DNA from: Hyaloperonospora brassicae
Lineage: Eukaryota > Oomycota > Peronosporomycetes > Peronosporales > Peronosporaceae
DNA length: 64,000 bases
NCBI GenBank assembly: GCA_947650285.1
Contig: CANTFL010000086.1
Coordinates: 744,001 to 808,000 of the forward strand
Reading direction: 5' to 3'
Made by a program: the position numbers and the translations under genes. The notes below the pieces were generated by a model. The model saw nothing but the letters and a program-made list of their open reading frames with translations. It made no database searches and was not told the origin of the DNA. Numbering within the stretch: the first letter of the stretch is position 1; every line of letters begins with the position of its first letter. Shown in pieces: positions 23,008 to 37,720 of this stretch.

Positions 23008-25334
23008 GGAAATAAAGGCTCGAGATACATCCACGACTGATCCAGATAGGTAAGAAACATTTAATTTTTAATATGCGAGGATAGCCGCGCTTTCAGGATC
23101 GACCGCTTCTATCCGCCGTCATGCCGCTCCTTCCGCGGTGTCCCCTTCTGCTTAATCGCTTCTTCGGGCCCGATCTGCTTTAAAATATAGACTTCGACCT
23201 CTTTGGTCACGCTACAAGTTTTTTGGCGGCAGTGATCAGAATTTTTAAAGAGATTCGGGCCCCGATCTACAATTTCGTTAAACACGCCTATTTTTAAGAT
23301 CTTCCGACTACCAAGATCACGCATGATCAGTGTTTTCCTGGTTATTGCGATCATGTCCCAACATATTCTTCCCAAGTGTTGCCTTGGTCTGACCGGAGGA
23401 TTAGCTGAATGAGCGTGACCGTGTTCATTATTAAATTTGTCGATTGAATTCGTCGAAGCCGAAAGATTATCCATTTCCCACTCCTCCAATGTCTGCTCGC
23501 CCGTATAACTCGAACATTGGAAGCCCGCTCGGTCAAGTTGGCTCAGACTGCTGCGATAAATTGTCACGAAACTTGGAACGTGTCTCAAGCCAAAATAACA
23601 CTAGTACCTCTAAGCCCACCGGATGGTTAAAACATATTTTTGAAAGTACCGATCGTTTGAAGATAGGCATTGCCAGACGCTTTAGGAATCGACTCACATG
23701 TTTCTGACCTCTGCTGCAGATCGAGCGACCTATACGGGTCGATTTTAATATTGTGAACAGCGAAATTAACGGCGATCACGATATGAACCTCGTTGGAGAG
23801 TGATCCTCCGACTCATTATACCGGATGATAGGTGGACAATGTGATCTGATCATCTTTTCGAGCCCTAACTTCTTGTATGTTCCTTGCGCAGCTAGGATCC
23901 TGTGTTGGTATTCTAGACTGGAATGTGAAGCGACCAATATCCCCAACTTGATAGCTGCCTGGTCGAATAGTTCTGCTGAGACGTGGCGAAACCAATTTCG
24001 GGCGTTGACGCAGATCATCTGGATCGGACATCCCTCGCTTGGCCGGTAAGTTTCTGGTTACATAATTTTGTTTGATCGCACTTCGATATTTCAATACAAT
24101 TTTGCTGCATCATATTTGTTATCTGTGTCAACAATTGTCTTCTTTTATTGCCATCTGACCGCAATTAGACTACTGATCTCCACACGCATCATAAAAAACT
24201 GATTCCATATCCAAATGAAGACTATTTGTAAATGTACTCCACCTTACATACATATGAAAACTCCATATTGCAGCTCGTCCTAACTTTCAGACCGACCTTA
24301 ATCTACCATTTCCTTCTAGTGAGATTGCACAATCTCAGATCAATGTCGTCTCGTTCAGTTACGATCAAAATCTTGTAGTAGCGCTCCGTCATTTCATTTG
24401 CCTCGTCTACCCAGGACCGATCGTTGTACCTCTTCCAATCTATAAAAATTGACGGTAAACTCGACCATACGTGATTCTAGATCCGATCGCTTGCCTTCAA
24501 TTGTTTCCACTTCAACTTTGGCTTCCGCATTTTACCTTTCCGCTATTCTCTGGCAACAGTGATTCATCAAAGTCCGCTCGATCTGTTTTGTTCATCTTTA
24601 GCCAACACGTGGGGCGCTTCCGGAGCATCTTCTCTTGTTTTAGCTCCATAACGTGCACTAAAGAAAAAATTCTTGAAGGGATTCCTGCAATCTTTCACTT
24701 CACCGCGTGATCCTCACATTTCGTTGCCACACAAGAAGGTACATGCCACACACGAGATCGTTTTTTTTGCGTATATCTTACCTTAACAAAATCGAGTAAA
24801 ATCCTTCCTTGTGATCCACGATCGATATCGAGCAGATTAAGGTCCTCATATGGCAATCCGCTTGATCTTAGATCGCGATCTTGAGGCGATCATTAAACAC
24901 CGTCCTTCCCCGCGACATTGATGCTATATACTGTTTCGCCATCTTCGTGGATCTCGATCTTTCGAATTAGTACTCGCCAGAGTCAAAGTTAGCTTTAAGG
25001 TTGATCGCGGGTCCCAGCCATGAATCAATTTAAAAACGGTTCATTTCCGCGGATGCAATCTTGCGATGTGTTACTTGCAAAACTCGGTCAATTTGCTTCT
25101 TCTTCCCAATCTCTCTGGTTCTTGTCCGTAACATACAAATTGATTGTCACTCCAACGTTTTTACCATACGATCCAGTGTCCCATTTGCATCCGATCTGTA
25201 TGCCATAGTGGCCATATACTTTTGCCATGCGTATTTTATTAGGTGATCATGCAAAATTCGACATAAAATCGAGCTCTCGCACATGAAGTATCGCCTCGCT
25301 TTCACCGACTCGCCGAAACACGCCTTCTTTGTAA

Positions 25335-26153
25335 CTATCTGCTATCGTCTAGGCAGTACATAAAGAACTGTATTTCGCGATTACATAGCGTTAAAGAACT
25401 ATCGATCCATAATGACAGCTCCGATTTGTCAGCATAAATAATTTGGACAGCGAAAAACATGATCCCTAGCCAAAATATGAAAAACGTACGTCGCTTGCGT
25501 GTTACACGGATATTTACCACGATCCGAAGGACGTTCTTTTCCTTTCTCTCAGTCCACACCTTCACGCATATAGCTTTGCTTTCTCCAATACAATTCTCTT
25601 CATTGGAAATTCTTCCTGATCGTGTTATACGTAATACTATTTCATAGTAACCGCCAGTCGCACTTGCGTAGTAAAGGTGTAGGAATACTTGCTGCAACAG
25701 CTGTGGAAATAATAACCGAATTAACTCCGCACGATCGTCTGATTTAGCCGCTGATTGGAAAAAAAACCATTCAATTAGATTCACCTTGTAGTCTGGTGCA
25801 ATCAATACACACACCTTTGATTTTACTGCCTTCCACGCTCGAACGTCCCCGCTCAAATACATCTTCAAGTCCGATAAATAACACTTTTCATCCTGCACTT
25901 GATTTTCAAGACCTATCCGCATTTGCTGCACGATCTCTTTTTGCAAGCATCGGGGATGATTGCGCCTTTTAACTGCATACCGAATCATTGCTGCTACCGT
26001 GACTACTGGATCGGCTAGTTCGGACATCATCAACTCATTCAGCCGTGTAAGCGTGGTCAGATCTTCAATATATTGGTCAAGGGACACGATAGATCCTTTC
26101 TCCCGCCATAGATCCTTGCTCACCAACCTGTCTGGGCTCTTTATTTTAAACAA
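25335..26153 (-). pseudogene. Remnant of Gypsy pol zinc-binding region before integrase
   Basis: This is the longest frame in the AT-rich tract, 272 residues. Residues near the middle (YLSGDVRAW, APDYKVNLIEWFF, SDDRAELIRLLFPQLLQQVF, LHLYYASATGGYYEI) follow the pattern of oomycete Gypsy polyproteins in the H2C2 segment upstream of the integrase core. The usual HYH...GGHQG zinc ligands are mostly lost. The C-terminal third is unlike pol and probably frameshifted. It is not a cellular gene. Confidence 0.65.
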
Positions 26154-26249
26154 TCTTCACGTGTAGAAAGCCGTGGATTGGCTACGACCTGAGTTCTCGA
26201 TAGCTTTGTAATTCAATAATCGAAAACCAGGAGATTTTTTTGTCGATCT

Positions 26250-26700
26250 CCTTACGCGTCTATTTAATGACCAAATTCAAGTCACCGCAGATTATCACTC
26301 GTCCTAGGTCTTGATCTGCGAGCAGATCAAAGCCGAATAGCAACCCTCTATATTCCGCGTCATTTACAATAAGATCAGCGATGAACTCGAAAACAGCATC
26401 CACGATCGTCCGCTCTGAAAGCTTCCATATGATCTCACTCTATGCTCCATCCTTCCTTTTCACTTCATCCTATCCGTCGAAGCTGTCTACGAAGAGAATT
26501 ACATATTCTACCACCGTGGGTAATGTCATGCTTATCGTTTGCCAGGTGTGTTTGCGCAGCGCGATCGCGATCCATACCTCATTAAATTCTTCACGCGAAG
26601 TTATACTCGCCGCCAATTCACCTAGTATATCTTCTTCTCCCTCTTCGGGTCTACCGATATCCAGAATCCAGTTTCAATAACAATGCTGCCCATCTCCTTA
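26250..26700 (-). pseudogene. Remnant of Gypsy RNase H domain
   Basis: A minus-strand translation with interspersed stops reads ELAASITSREEFNEVWIAIA, then LFVDSFDG, then LIVNDAEYRGLLFGFDLLAD and DLGRVIICGDLNLV. This is the RNase H succession D-G ... NEAEY-GLL ... GDSNLV of oomycete Gypsy elements, with the Glu of the second motif changed to Asp. The plus-strand open frame at 26381-26680 is its shadow. Confidence 0.6.
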
Positions 26701-26854
26701 AGCTTACATTGAGGTCAGAAGATTGTAGTAGCCAGGACAAGTTGGATACAGCGTGGTCACAGTAACCTCGCATAAAACTGGCAGATTGTAATTCATAAAT
26801 ATCCTCAAGAGAAGCATTAACACTTCTTTTTCGAACAAACCGTTATTGACTCAA

Positions 26855-27277
26855 TTAGGCTTCAATGTACGACTTGAGAAAGGGATGGCTCAAAAGATCA
26901 TATAGTGTTCCTTCAATAACGCGGTCGATAAAGCCCCATATTTTGGTATACACCATGACCACTGGCGATCGGCTTGGGTCAAAGTGAAACGAGTTACGTT
27001 GGGGTACTTTATTCTTGAGTTTAGTGAAAGCTAATATTGCTTTATACCAACGCATTCTCCCTTCAGAATCATTAATTACGCCCTATGATCCTGTCCATAT
27101 CGTGTTTGTACCCACTTCCAAGATAGTGATCGCGATCCGGTTCAACCTCCGGTACATAGTTTGATAGATCGCTTGCGCTGCTATTTCGTAAAAGTCTACT
27201 TCACACATATCATGGAGCACGAGCGAATATATTGCAATTTCTTTAATAAATATACGGTAGTAACTCAGACTTCCCAA
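26855..27277 (-). pseudogene. Remnant of Gypsy RT to RNase H junction
   Basis: 27277-27083 reads MGSLSYYRIFIKEIAIYSLV, the L-YYR-FI-DFA block just after the RT. 27055-26855 reads RWYKAILAFTKLKNKVPQRN and DPSRSPVVMVY, the start of the RNase H-side connection. The two pieces lie in order with a frame break between them. The upstream RT fingers and palm near 27.4-28.9 kb are not readable. Confidence 0.62.
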
Positions 27278-29934
27278 AAGATACTACATCGATCTTGATG
27301 TCCAGAACCACGGGATGTTCACCAGCAATCCTAAGTCCTTCGGATTAGCCTCCAAACTTGCCAGTGAGACCTGATAGCCCATGCGTTCCACCTTACGACG
27401 TACTTAAAAACGTTTAGCTGAATTAATCGAAAGATTCCACTGATAACACACTATCAACTGTCGCAATACTTTCCCATATAAGGATGTCTAATATGTGGCA
27501 AAAATCAATAAATAGCCAATATACGATTTTCAATCTAAGACCAATGGTATCAGATCTACTCCCGACTTTTCTTCTGTGAATGTATTATCAACCTATACGT
27601 CCAGCCATCAATCGAATACCAATCTACTCCGAACTTAAGGTACCCGTATAGATCGCTGTCAAATAGGCCATAAAAGTTTAGAGGAATATGTAAATTAGAA
27701 GGGTACATAGCCATTTAAACAAGCCGGATGCCGTCATAAAATCTGAGATCGATCTCAAATCTTTGTCATTTTCGACACCCAAAATCACTTGCGATACCTA
27801 AGAGAACAATTTAACACTTCTTTGTCATGTCCTGCAACAATTCGCTGATTAAAACATGGGGTATACAATTTACTCTATAAGCTGGTTCACTCACCTGCAG
27901 TCGATGCATAACCGTACAGCTTCAACCCTTTTTCAAATGATCACACGATTGTCAAATCTTATGGTAAAGTGGAGGACCGGATGATCATGGCTAAAATAAG
28001 TTTTGATTAGATCGGCTAAATGCTAGCGAAACTTCGTACCTACGGGACGTACCCAGTGCGCAATATGTTTTTTCTCCATCATCAATATTGTAAAATGCTC
28101 CACGCGCTGCCGATTGGAGTGCGTTCCCTTTTCTTACGAGCAAACGGCGACTCTTCCATGTCATTTGTCGTAGGTTTTTTGCTCCATGATCAAGGGTACC
28201 CCCAGGGTCACCCAAATGCATGTCCTCGATAGTCAATTATGCTGTGGAAGTACTACTTCGGTAAGACTGACATATGCTGATCTACCTATTTGCATATAAT
28301 TCTCCGCTCTCGTGGACATATAAATATGTGTTAGGTAAAACTTCGTCCGTAGTCCTCTCGTTAATCGTACTAATTTCAGCCTTCTCAACCGTTCGATTGA
28401 ACAGCTTTTGCGACCCACAATCCTCAAACATAATTGTCGGGCCGATGAATGGACCAGTCTTGTAGCAAATCAGTCGTCCCATGATCTTTCCATGCATCCA
28501 CAATCCTCTCCGAACATTCATTAACCTCCCGTGATTGATCTCGTACCCAATCTTTATCGTCCGGGTCTCCTGATCGCATTGATGATAAACGGTGTTACCG
28601 TTGATCGTCGAGTATCCATGGTGAAGTATCTCCAGACCTCAATTTGATCTTGATCATTGTTTCTATCGTTCCTTTTCCGTCAGACTGCACCGCGATTCTA
28701 CCCGATTTCAAGTACTCCTAATTCTCTCCTTTTTCGGGCGTTCTAAGATTAATTCGGAGACGGATATAAAGAGCATTCAACCAGCAATCCTGTCTTCTCT
28801 TGAGACAAGTCTTTTTCTTGTTCCCCGGTAGCCTCGAACGCCAGCATTTTTCACTCCTTGTACCTACGTAATACGACCGATACGTATCCTGGTGATCGGG
28901 GAGCTGTGTCGGCTGTCACCCGCAAGGCCAATAGACCTCCAGAATTTTAACTTAGATCGCAATCACTAAGATTAGTAAGTAACAAATACTCGGCCTTACC
29001 GTCATTAAAGTTACAGTCGGTCTTTATGTCGTGTCTCGCTGCACCCACAATTCAGCTTTAGGGGCGGCTGGTCCTGATCCTCAAATCTGTCGAGATTTAA
29101 ACAGCGATATTCACGGGTTGATCGTTCAGATTCATCGCTTGTATTGTCGACCGGTACGGTGGTCAATAACCTGCCAGAACTATACGGATTTTACCTGGTA
29201 GACCTAAAGTCTCGTCTACTAGAATCAAACGCGTGCCCACCAGGACCATTCAATCTATACATAATATGGCTTCTGGTCCGTCTCGATCGCTAGATCGCCA
29301 ACCCACACATCAATATAATACACTAGCAGTCCTTTCAATGTCATCTTAACCTTGGTCCACCGTACAGTCATTCAAGCATTTCTACGATCCCTATGCACTC
29401 TTGAGTACGGCTTTCGTCGATCTTTCATCCTACCTTACGAGCAAAGGTGGTGTAGAAGATCGATATTCCTGCACTAGAGTCAAAAAGAATAGTGTCTTCT
29501 ACATTATTGATCTTGCCGACTGCTTCAGCTTACTTGAACTACTAACCGGGGGTGTGATACTTCCAATCGACCAGTGACTTCCCCGGCGCAAGGGCAGGAT
29601 CTATCCTAACCGATAATTACTGATACTCATCTACCCAGTTCAGAATTGAAATTGAATAGTCATAATCGTTAAGTATAGTAGCGATAGGTTCGATCTGATT
29701 TTTAACGCCTTGATACTTCGGTTGCCTATGAACAAATGCGTAAATGAAGAGACTAGAATGCTCGACTCGTACCATATTTTATCCTGGAAATCGATCTAGT
29801 TTATTCCTCCTCCATTTTGGGCGAAATCATTCCAGCGTCTTTGGTGGGTACTATTCACTATCGGATTCTTGTGTAAAACTCCTGTAGACATCACTTGCCA
29901 CCCTTAAGCACCTCCGCACAAGGTACTCACACGT

Positions 29935-30015
29935 AAATCACTTGCCCGACGTATGACCCTTGCGACCACACTTCCGGCACGTCAATCGCTTCCGACATCC
30001 TCGATCGTCATAAAT
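29935..30015 (-). pseudogene. Remnant of gag zinc knuckle, last Cys lost
   Basis: The minus strand reads CRKCGRKGHTSGK followed directly by TGA, where the fourth ligand of the C-x2-C-x4-H-x4-C knuckle should be. It sits upstream of the RT remnants in the element's orientation, as gag should. Confidence 0.55.
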
Positions 30016-32000
30016 GGTATATCCAAAATGGTAGAAGCTAGTGATCGCGCCCCGCAATCACTTGGTTCCTCTCAATCCACATTACACAGTCTCATGTGGC
30101 GATCCTAGTAGGATGTATCTTGAACGGAGGTAGCAGCCACACATATGCAATGAAGATCTGCATCCGATCCGCTCGACTCCGACCCCGATCCATTGCTCGC
30201 ACTCTCTATCCGTATTGCTCTCATATCTCAGGTAGATAAATACGGTACCGTATCCGTGGGGTCAGCTGATAGCTAACTAAACTTGTTCGTCCAGCTGCCG
30301 CTTTGATCTGCCGAGTTCAGGCCGTTAATAAACGCGGACTGTTTTTTTATGTCGTAGGCGTTCGTCATTCACAACAGTTTCAAGTTTTTGGTCTAATCAC
30401 GGTCACTTAATGTCGAATTAAAATGTCCCACATGTCTAAGCTGCGTAGCCAGATTTGATTTTTGAAACCACGATCCTGGATCTTATCGCTGCGACGTTCA
30501 GCCAATTCAAGTATTGCAGAGGTGCTTTATCCGATCTTTTCTGCGCGTGGTAAGATTGTCTGGTTACCGACTTGTCATTTCCTCCATACCGCGACACAAA
30601 ACAGTACAAAAGTTTTTTTATAAACGGCGAGTTGATCGACTTAAATGTCTGTACCAGTTTCAAATTGGTCCCGTCGGTCGATCACAGAAGATTGAAGATT
30701 TTCTTCGTCCGGCGCTTGATGATGCAGGAACTATACATGACCTTTCTAAGTCAGATTATCGCGATACCCTCATCTTGGTCCCTGCCGTTAAACTCTTTTA
30801 GTTCTGCGATCGCCGAGATCAGATCGACCGTGGTGCGACCTCATTCACTCTCTCGATATAAAGAACAACGGATCTTCAGCTTTTTGCATCTATACTGTTT
30901 GATTTCGGTAAATGTCTTGAAACGCTCGATTTTGCTATCCTTGTTGAAATCTATCTATGACCATATTGAAGAGAAACTATAGATGTCCATGGGTGATCGA
31001 AGCCTTATCTATGCTCTTGTATATAGGCGTCGATCTCAAATCGCTCTTGGCTTCTTTGCCACGATCAAGCAAACTAGTAACACAGCTTGGACCTGGTGAC
31101 ATTCGCTGGATAGCAATCCAGTCGTCGGGTTTGACATTGGATTACGCTGATGTGTACTGTGACGATAAAGAGAGGTAAACTCTCAGGGCGTACCTGATCG
31201 CCAATTTCCCTTGGCTCTCGGACTTTAATTTCACCGTCAATGAAATTTATTTTTCATACAGAGGTCGAAACGCGTGAGTCACTTCATCTTGTTCACACTC
31301 GAACATCTTTCTAACATCAAAAATTCCTCGGACGATCCCAGTGTTATGCAGTAGCTACATATTTAATGTACCTCATCCCGCATTTTTATTTTGGCTGTGT
31401 TGAAACAGGACCGTAGATCGTTCCGATCAACTTGGGCTTTAATGCTTGAAGTACTAAGTCACTTGATAGCAATCTATTATGCGTCTTCCATATGTACCCC
31501 TCCGCCATGTGGTCAAGTTTCCAACATTTCAAATTTACTATATCCTTATTGAGCCTGACCGGTCGTGTTACCTCTTTTGATCATGTTCAACCAAGTCGGA
31601 CCTTACTTCGGTACGTCCGTCGTATCCTATTTATATTTATTTGACGTTTTGACTCGTGAGAGTGATCTCGGATGCATCTTGAGCGATTGAGATCGACATA
31701 TTCTCACCCTAAGAATCCTGCTTAGCAGTACAATCCGCTTTGTTCCCCTGTCGCATCGCTCACGATCACATCGCCAACATCACGATGCCCAAGTTCGCTT
31801 GGCCCAAGACCATAATGTTTAAGATTTCTTGGCCAAATTTTGCGATTTCCAAGATGCTTTGGATCAAGTTTGCTGTGTGGTGAACTCTACTATGTGACTT
31901 ACGCCAATTAAAGAAAAGTTTTAATCGCATCGTACCCAGTGGTCCAAACGTTTTGACCCGCTTCAACGCATATCTTACAAGATGGGTTATGTCAGGGAAT

Positions 32001-35000
32001 TTTTTAAGATGTAGCTATATTTAAATAAAATTGGTCAATATCAACTTCGATTAATACTATAAAATTATACGGTGCGCGTCTGCAACTTTTCGTGACTTTT
32101 TTGCCAAAATGATACGACCTTTTGTCTTGTACTGTCCAATCGCGGATTGCAGCGTTAGACGGATAAGGTTGTTGTATATATCGCCATTCGATGGCTTAAG
32201 ATTCTCGAAGAACCCAATAATTGAGAAAAGCGAAATGCGCATCCAATCGTAGACGCCCGCACGTCTTTATTAAAATATGGCGGCGCAAGCCGTATCCAAT
32301 CAATCATATCAATGAAGTGATATGGTTGAGCTTAATCTCCGATCTGCTTATAGGCGTCCAAATAATCAGAGTGGGTCGTTCAAATCATCTCTCTCGCGCG
32401 TATACACATATTTGCTATACATCAGGTCACCATAAAGTCAAAGTAACACATGGATCGTCATAGCGATCAAAAAGAACAAGTTATTTACAAAATTAAATTG
32501 CAGATACATTACTTGCAATGGAAAATGTTGATAAATATACCTGTTGTACCTATAAACTTGCCACGTTGCCGGGGCTTACCGTAGTACGGAGGAATTCCCT
32601 TGATCAGTTTTATGCCTTGCAAATCTACCACTCAACTTTTGTACTCGTTTCTTGATCTAGCGTAAGGTTTTTATTAATGTCATATTATGGTTTTATTGCG
32701 ATTGCAATTGAGGTTTAGGTTCTTTAAGTTGCTTATGCACATAAAATGTACCAAGACAAACTGAATGAGCCACTGTCCCAATTTGATGTCGTAAATGAAT
32801 TTAATACCGGATCGGCTTTGCAAGATAAAGTAGCTTACTTCATCAAAATGACATTCGATCCCCTTTTTATATGATTCGTACACCTCAAACATTCAAAATT
32901 CTACAAGATTATCTTTCCCGACTTAAGTGAATTATTTTATTCCGGTATGTTCTGCGTCCGACCTCACATTTCTGCTGCTTGTGAGTTTTTCAAACTTGGA
33001 ACAAACACTATTGAGACTACGGTTATCTAAGTGTATTCTGGCACAAAATACGTCAGTTTTAGGGAATTTAAAAAGCCTAACATGAGACACGTGACCACGT
33101 AAAGGTCGTAGAAAGAGTGGAACCACACTTGGTTAATCGATTTACCATATCATATTTGACCAACATCATCGCCTTTTGTTTTGTGTGATAATTCGCTAGT
33201 ACTAATCATAAATTCTGTAGAATGGTGATGTGCCTTCACATGTAAGTTTGTAATTATTCCCGTTCATTAGTGTCAATACAAATTATCGTGTGACCTTCGA
33301 ACTAATGTGAAAAAAAATTGAATACAGAGTACCCGCTATTATGAGCGCTCATCCTTTTTGTTGTATCAAGAGCTACGTTTGCATTAAAAATTGAGTTTTC
33401 TACTAATGAGACAGCTCTATATATACCGTACCCCAACGTATTTTCTCACTATTAAAATTAAATTGGACTGGGCTTACATACCTCATGCGACGACGATCAA
33501 TCATACACTTCATATCTGTATATAGGTTGGGGCTAAATCAAGATTCGAAGTGATTGTGCATTTCATAAATAGCAGGGAAAGTACATATACCTGTTTCGCT
33601 TTAAAGCTTTTACAGAAGCGACCAGACAATAGCTGTGTAGCTAAAAAGGAATTAGCTTTCTTCAAGTAGCTTTACACTTAATGAACTGTAATTCTTACTC
33701 GAGACTACAGACCGAATCGATTCTAAGAATACAAGTTAGTTCATATTTCATCTTGCGCATCAACATTTAAATGTTAATTATAACACCGAAACTGTGATGA
33801 AGCGGCGATCTCTATTTTCTTGTGATCTCGACTCCCCACATGCCTTTATGAACTGACGATCAATGGGAGCATTTCGTTTTCGTTCTATTTAATTTTTCTC
33901 ACCTTGTGTATCAGTCGGTAAGCGGCTTGTACTACTTTGGACGGACTCTTGTCAATGAGAGTTTCACCATGTTTGTGATGTGTTTAGGACGATTGTGTGA
34001 AAACCTTCGCATAATCAACGGATGAAAGTGTTTAGTTTTCGATAGAATGCTTCACAATTCAGACGAGATCGCCTTGTACAGAATGTATACACTTAATCTG
34101 ATTGACCATCTATCCGCTCGAGCTGTCTCTCGAGCTTGCATCGTGACTTTTACTTCATTGCCTCTCCAAACGCACGTTGTTGATTTGTTGAAATTCCTCG
34201 ATCCCCGGCCTAACAATCCGGACTTATCCTTTATATATATTATGCGATTTTATCGTCGGGAGGTTAAAAATCTAGCTCGGAAGAAAAATCGAAACATGTA
34301 CATAAAGCTCTATTTAAATCTGTTAAGTATTAAAACATTCAACCGATAATCTACATGATGCAATTTTATATTTTCGAATCTTGTTCAGTGTATCGTCCTT
34401 CCTCGCTTGTCTTTCTTACTTATGACGCATCCCACTTCATGAGATCCCAAGTTGCGCATCACAATTTGTAGTACACACCAATGTTTGTTGTGAGCTAACA
34501 CTACATCTTTGAGCATCGATTCAATCCTCGATCCAAGATCGCGGATCTCTCATCAAATTGTGCGGTACGGACTAACTCGATGAATTGCGATCTGGGTCTT
34601 AATCATCGATCGCGGATAACGAATCGCGATGCGGAACATACTTTTTCGGATTATCGTAGTCTTGTTCGTGATCACGTATCGCTTATCGCGAATTTTCGCA
34701 ATCCTAATCCACATTCATTACACCTCGACACCCGACAAAAAATGATATTCTACACCGTCGCCCACACATTACTTAAACACAATGAGAATAGCGCGAACAT
34801 TCACTATTCATTCTCCAGCTCGAGATTAGGTGACATGCATCCATTCTTGATGGAGAAATATTGCTCAATCGATGCAGCAAAATCTTATCATTTAAATGTA
34901 TTGACTTAAAATGATTCTTAGAGACGTCATCAATAAGAACATCTTTCATTTCTATCGGCTTTTATATAGTTTCCGTTGCATCATTCAACTTTTGTAGGCA

Positions 35001-37720
35001 TGATCGATCCGCAAACCTTTTGAACCTCTCGCAGAGAGTTGTTATGAGAATTTTGTGGTATAATCTATATTATTACATGATTTACTGCTTATACGGTGGG
35101 ACAGAACCTAAAAATGTTCAAACCTGATTAGTTGCTAATGGCCACTATTTCACGATTTAATATTATCTTCAGGAATCTGTTCTATATGCAGACCAAACGT
35201 GCTATAGTATTGCATCTCGCAAAACACGAATTCAAGGAACAAAGGTTTGCATTCCATCCAATTACTTTACATAAAATGCTCCCTGAGTGACACGTAGGAA
35301 TAATACGTGTACCATCTGATTCAAGTATTCATAACGAGATCAATTTTGTCCACCGATGATCTGCTGAAGACTTTCATTCTCGCAAAAATCACCGCTAATC
35401 TGAGTTCCGGCGACGCACTCTACTCTGTGATGAGTAAGAATATCTGCTGAAATTTGTTACTAGTCAAATTATGCAATACCATAAAGATGAAAGAGCCCGA
35501 TATGTTGAATATTGAAAAAAGCTTTGAATGTAGCTCACCGATTTAGTGTACAAGCGTTTATTCTTGACCCTTCGCTTACCAAATACATACATAAAGCCTC
35601 AAAATTCGTTCCTAGCAGCTCATTTTCTCAGATTCGTGGAGATTAATTACTTTAGAATGCTGTATCCTTTATCTTTCTGAACTCTGGTGTATCATTCCAT
35701 TAACGTCATTAAATTGTAACAGTGAAACTACCCCGTAATTTTTAAGCATCGCCTGATTATTCTACCGTCAATTATCATATTGTGACTTATGGTTGGTGTA
35801 TATAGCTTTTTTTCCTGTTATCTTCGAGGTAATCATCCATGCTCCGGTTCACTCGACTCATTTAATCGGTAGGAATACAGCTCTCGTTTTGTTTAATGTG
35901 GTAACGGCAGCTATATTTGCAATGTTGTGGTCCACTACACTGAAAAATTGTGCAGTCGTAATAACAACCGGGCCACATCTGAGGCCATCGCCCTCACTCG
36001 TTTAACCCTACACGATTATGACCGTTGCAAATCGTTGATCAGATGGTCATCTAATCAACAAGCGATAGGAAGCTTCTCGGATCGATCCTGGCTGATTACC
36101 CTTAGCTCGTACCTTGTGAGTCATAACACACACAGGAGACATTTGATGTTTCATCTATGTTGTGTTCGATTAAATCATTATCGTACCGAAATTTTATGCA
36201 TATTGGCTTCATAAAACCAGTTAGGCAGCTACTATCGATGAGCCTGTTGCAGGGCGTATCGTCATTATTGTTCGAGGGATGTATCGATCTACAAACTTAA
36301 GCCTACGATACGCTAGCGACTAGCGTCAGACAATGCTGTTCAACACCTTCCACTCAAAAGGGGTAACTATACTTTTGTCACTTCCATACTCAAGGTGATG
36401 AGGGATACCGCATAATTTGTGCAGATACATACGATCAAATTTGTACTGGATCACCCTTTTGTCGATAGTCTTGCAAACTTTTTTAAAGTTGCTAAATCAG
36501 TAAGGCAATTCACTCCTAATGACCACGACCGTATTTTGGCGTTTCTCCTCGATGATGGGACTTTGCAGCAATGCTAAACCCGCGTCTTGGTATCTTCTTG
36601 GCCCTTATAAAGGCTTAAAAAACTTAAGTATAACAATGGGATCGAGGAAGTACACTCGTCCACGTAGAGATATTTCTACTGAAGACGAGAGCGTTTCTGA
36701 AATCACCTGTACAATGGAGAGCGAGTGCGCTTGCTATTCACGTAATGAAGGTTTATTTGGTGAAGATTTATGGCTTCTTGTAATCTCGACGGAGTATAAA
36801 GTAGCTTTAATCTGTCCCAAATATAAAGTTTCCTGTTGCCCCACTGAGATTGCTTCATCTCGTGATTCGAACTCCAAGAGGAACAGGTGGTTCTTAATTA
36901 TATCATCCGTAATATCTTAGATGAAAGCAGTAATATTGTGTATTCATATATTAAGGTATCAGTTATGCAACTTAAAATGTATCGGATGCGCTACTCGTTA
37001 GCGTGCACATCGTAATACCTTGTCCAATATTAAAGATCTCAACACAAGCCTGGATTTTGCTCGTAGCGACTCAAAAGTTTGTCTGAGCCGGGAATTGAAG
37101 AATTTCAACGACCCAAACGAACATATGTCCTCGATCTTGATCTCTATGGCCCAGTTCTTCGCATGTCAAGTCAAGAGGACTAAGCAAATGTAACTTGCAT
37201 CTCGTCGTTGACGATGCGACTTACCGAATGGCATCGTCCAGCTCTCGCAACAAGTTACCTTCTTTTTCTCCTCTCTACGTGAATATAGCAATCGCGAATT
37301 GCTCGGGAAGATGCGTGCCCGTCGACCTGTTGACAGAAGTTCTAAACTACTGCTATATGAACGGATATGTCCGTTGAGCATCGACTTCTCTCAAATTTTT
37401 GTCCTGTTGAGAACCTTGATGGCCAAGAAAGGCTAATTTTTACCTTCCGGCTTCATTTCTACTTTTAGATAACTTAGGTGTAGCGGCATTTTGGTCATTA
37501 TTGTAAAGAGCCTTCAATATGGTGCTAAATGCAATTACAATAACGATAAAGCTCATAAGCTCAATATTACTCCATCTCATGTCACTCATATCGTGATAAG
37601 ACTTTACGCGTGGCGTAAACAATTTTCTCTTCATTCAAAACATTCTTGTTGATTGAGGTGAACGTGTTCATTAAATGGACCGTTAACTTCTACCTGGTGT
37701 AAACGTTATATGTCTTCAAT
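32001..37720. other. AT-rich tract, no recognisable gene
   Basis: Only short frames occur, the longest about 130 codons (36519-36920, +), with no family resemblance. Around 37060-37250 the sequence resembles 44750-44990 (shared GACTCAAAAGTTTGTCTGAGCC-like start and a SAATGCATCGTC-like block), suggesting two diverged copies of one retroelement's gag region. Confidence 0.5.

Larger units (their letters stand above)
20421..32000 (-). mobile_element. Ancient, heavily decayed Ty3/Gypsy element
   Basis: Fragments appear on the minus strand in the correct Gypsy order from right to left: a gag zinc knuckle near 29990, RT/RNase H junction 27277-26855, RNase H about 26700-26250, zinc-binding region 26153-25335, and an opposite-strand coiled-coil frame at 22122-23007. 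Both ends hold diverged copies of a GATCGCATCGCC-type minisatellite followed by GCTGTGTGGTG (21330-21520 and 31730-31900), which may mark the two LTRs. The DNA is much AT-richer than the gene island. The boundaries are approximate. Integrase core and protease cannot be read with confidence. Confidence 0.6.
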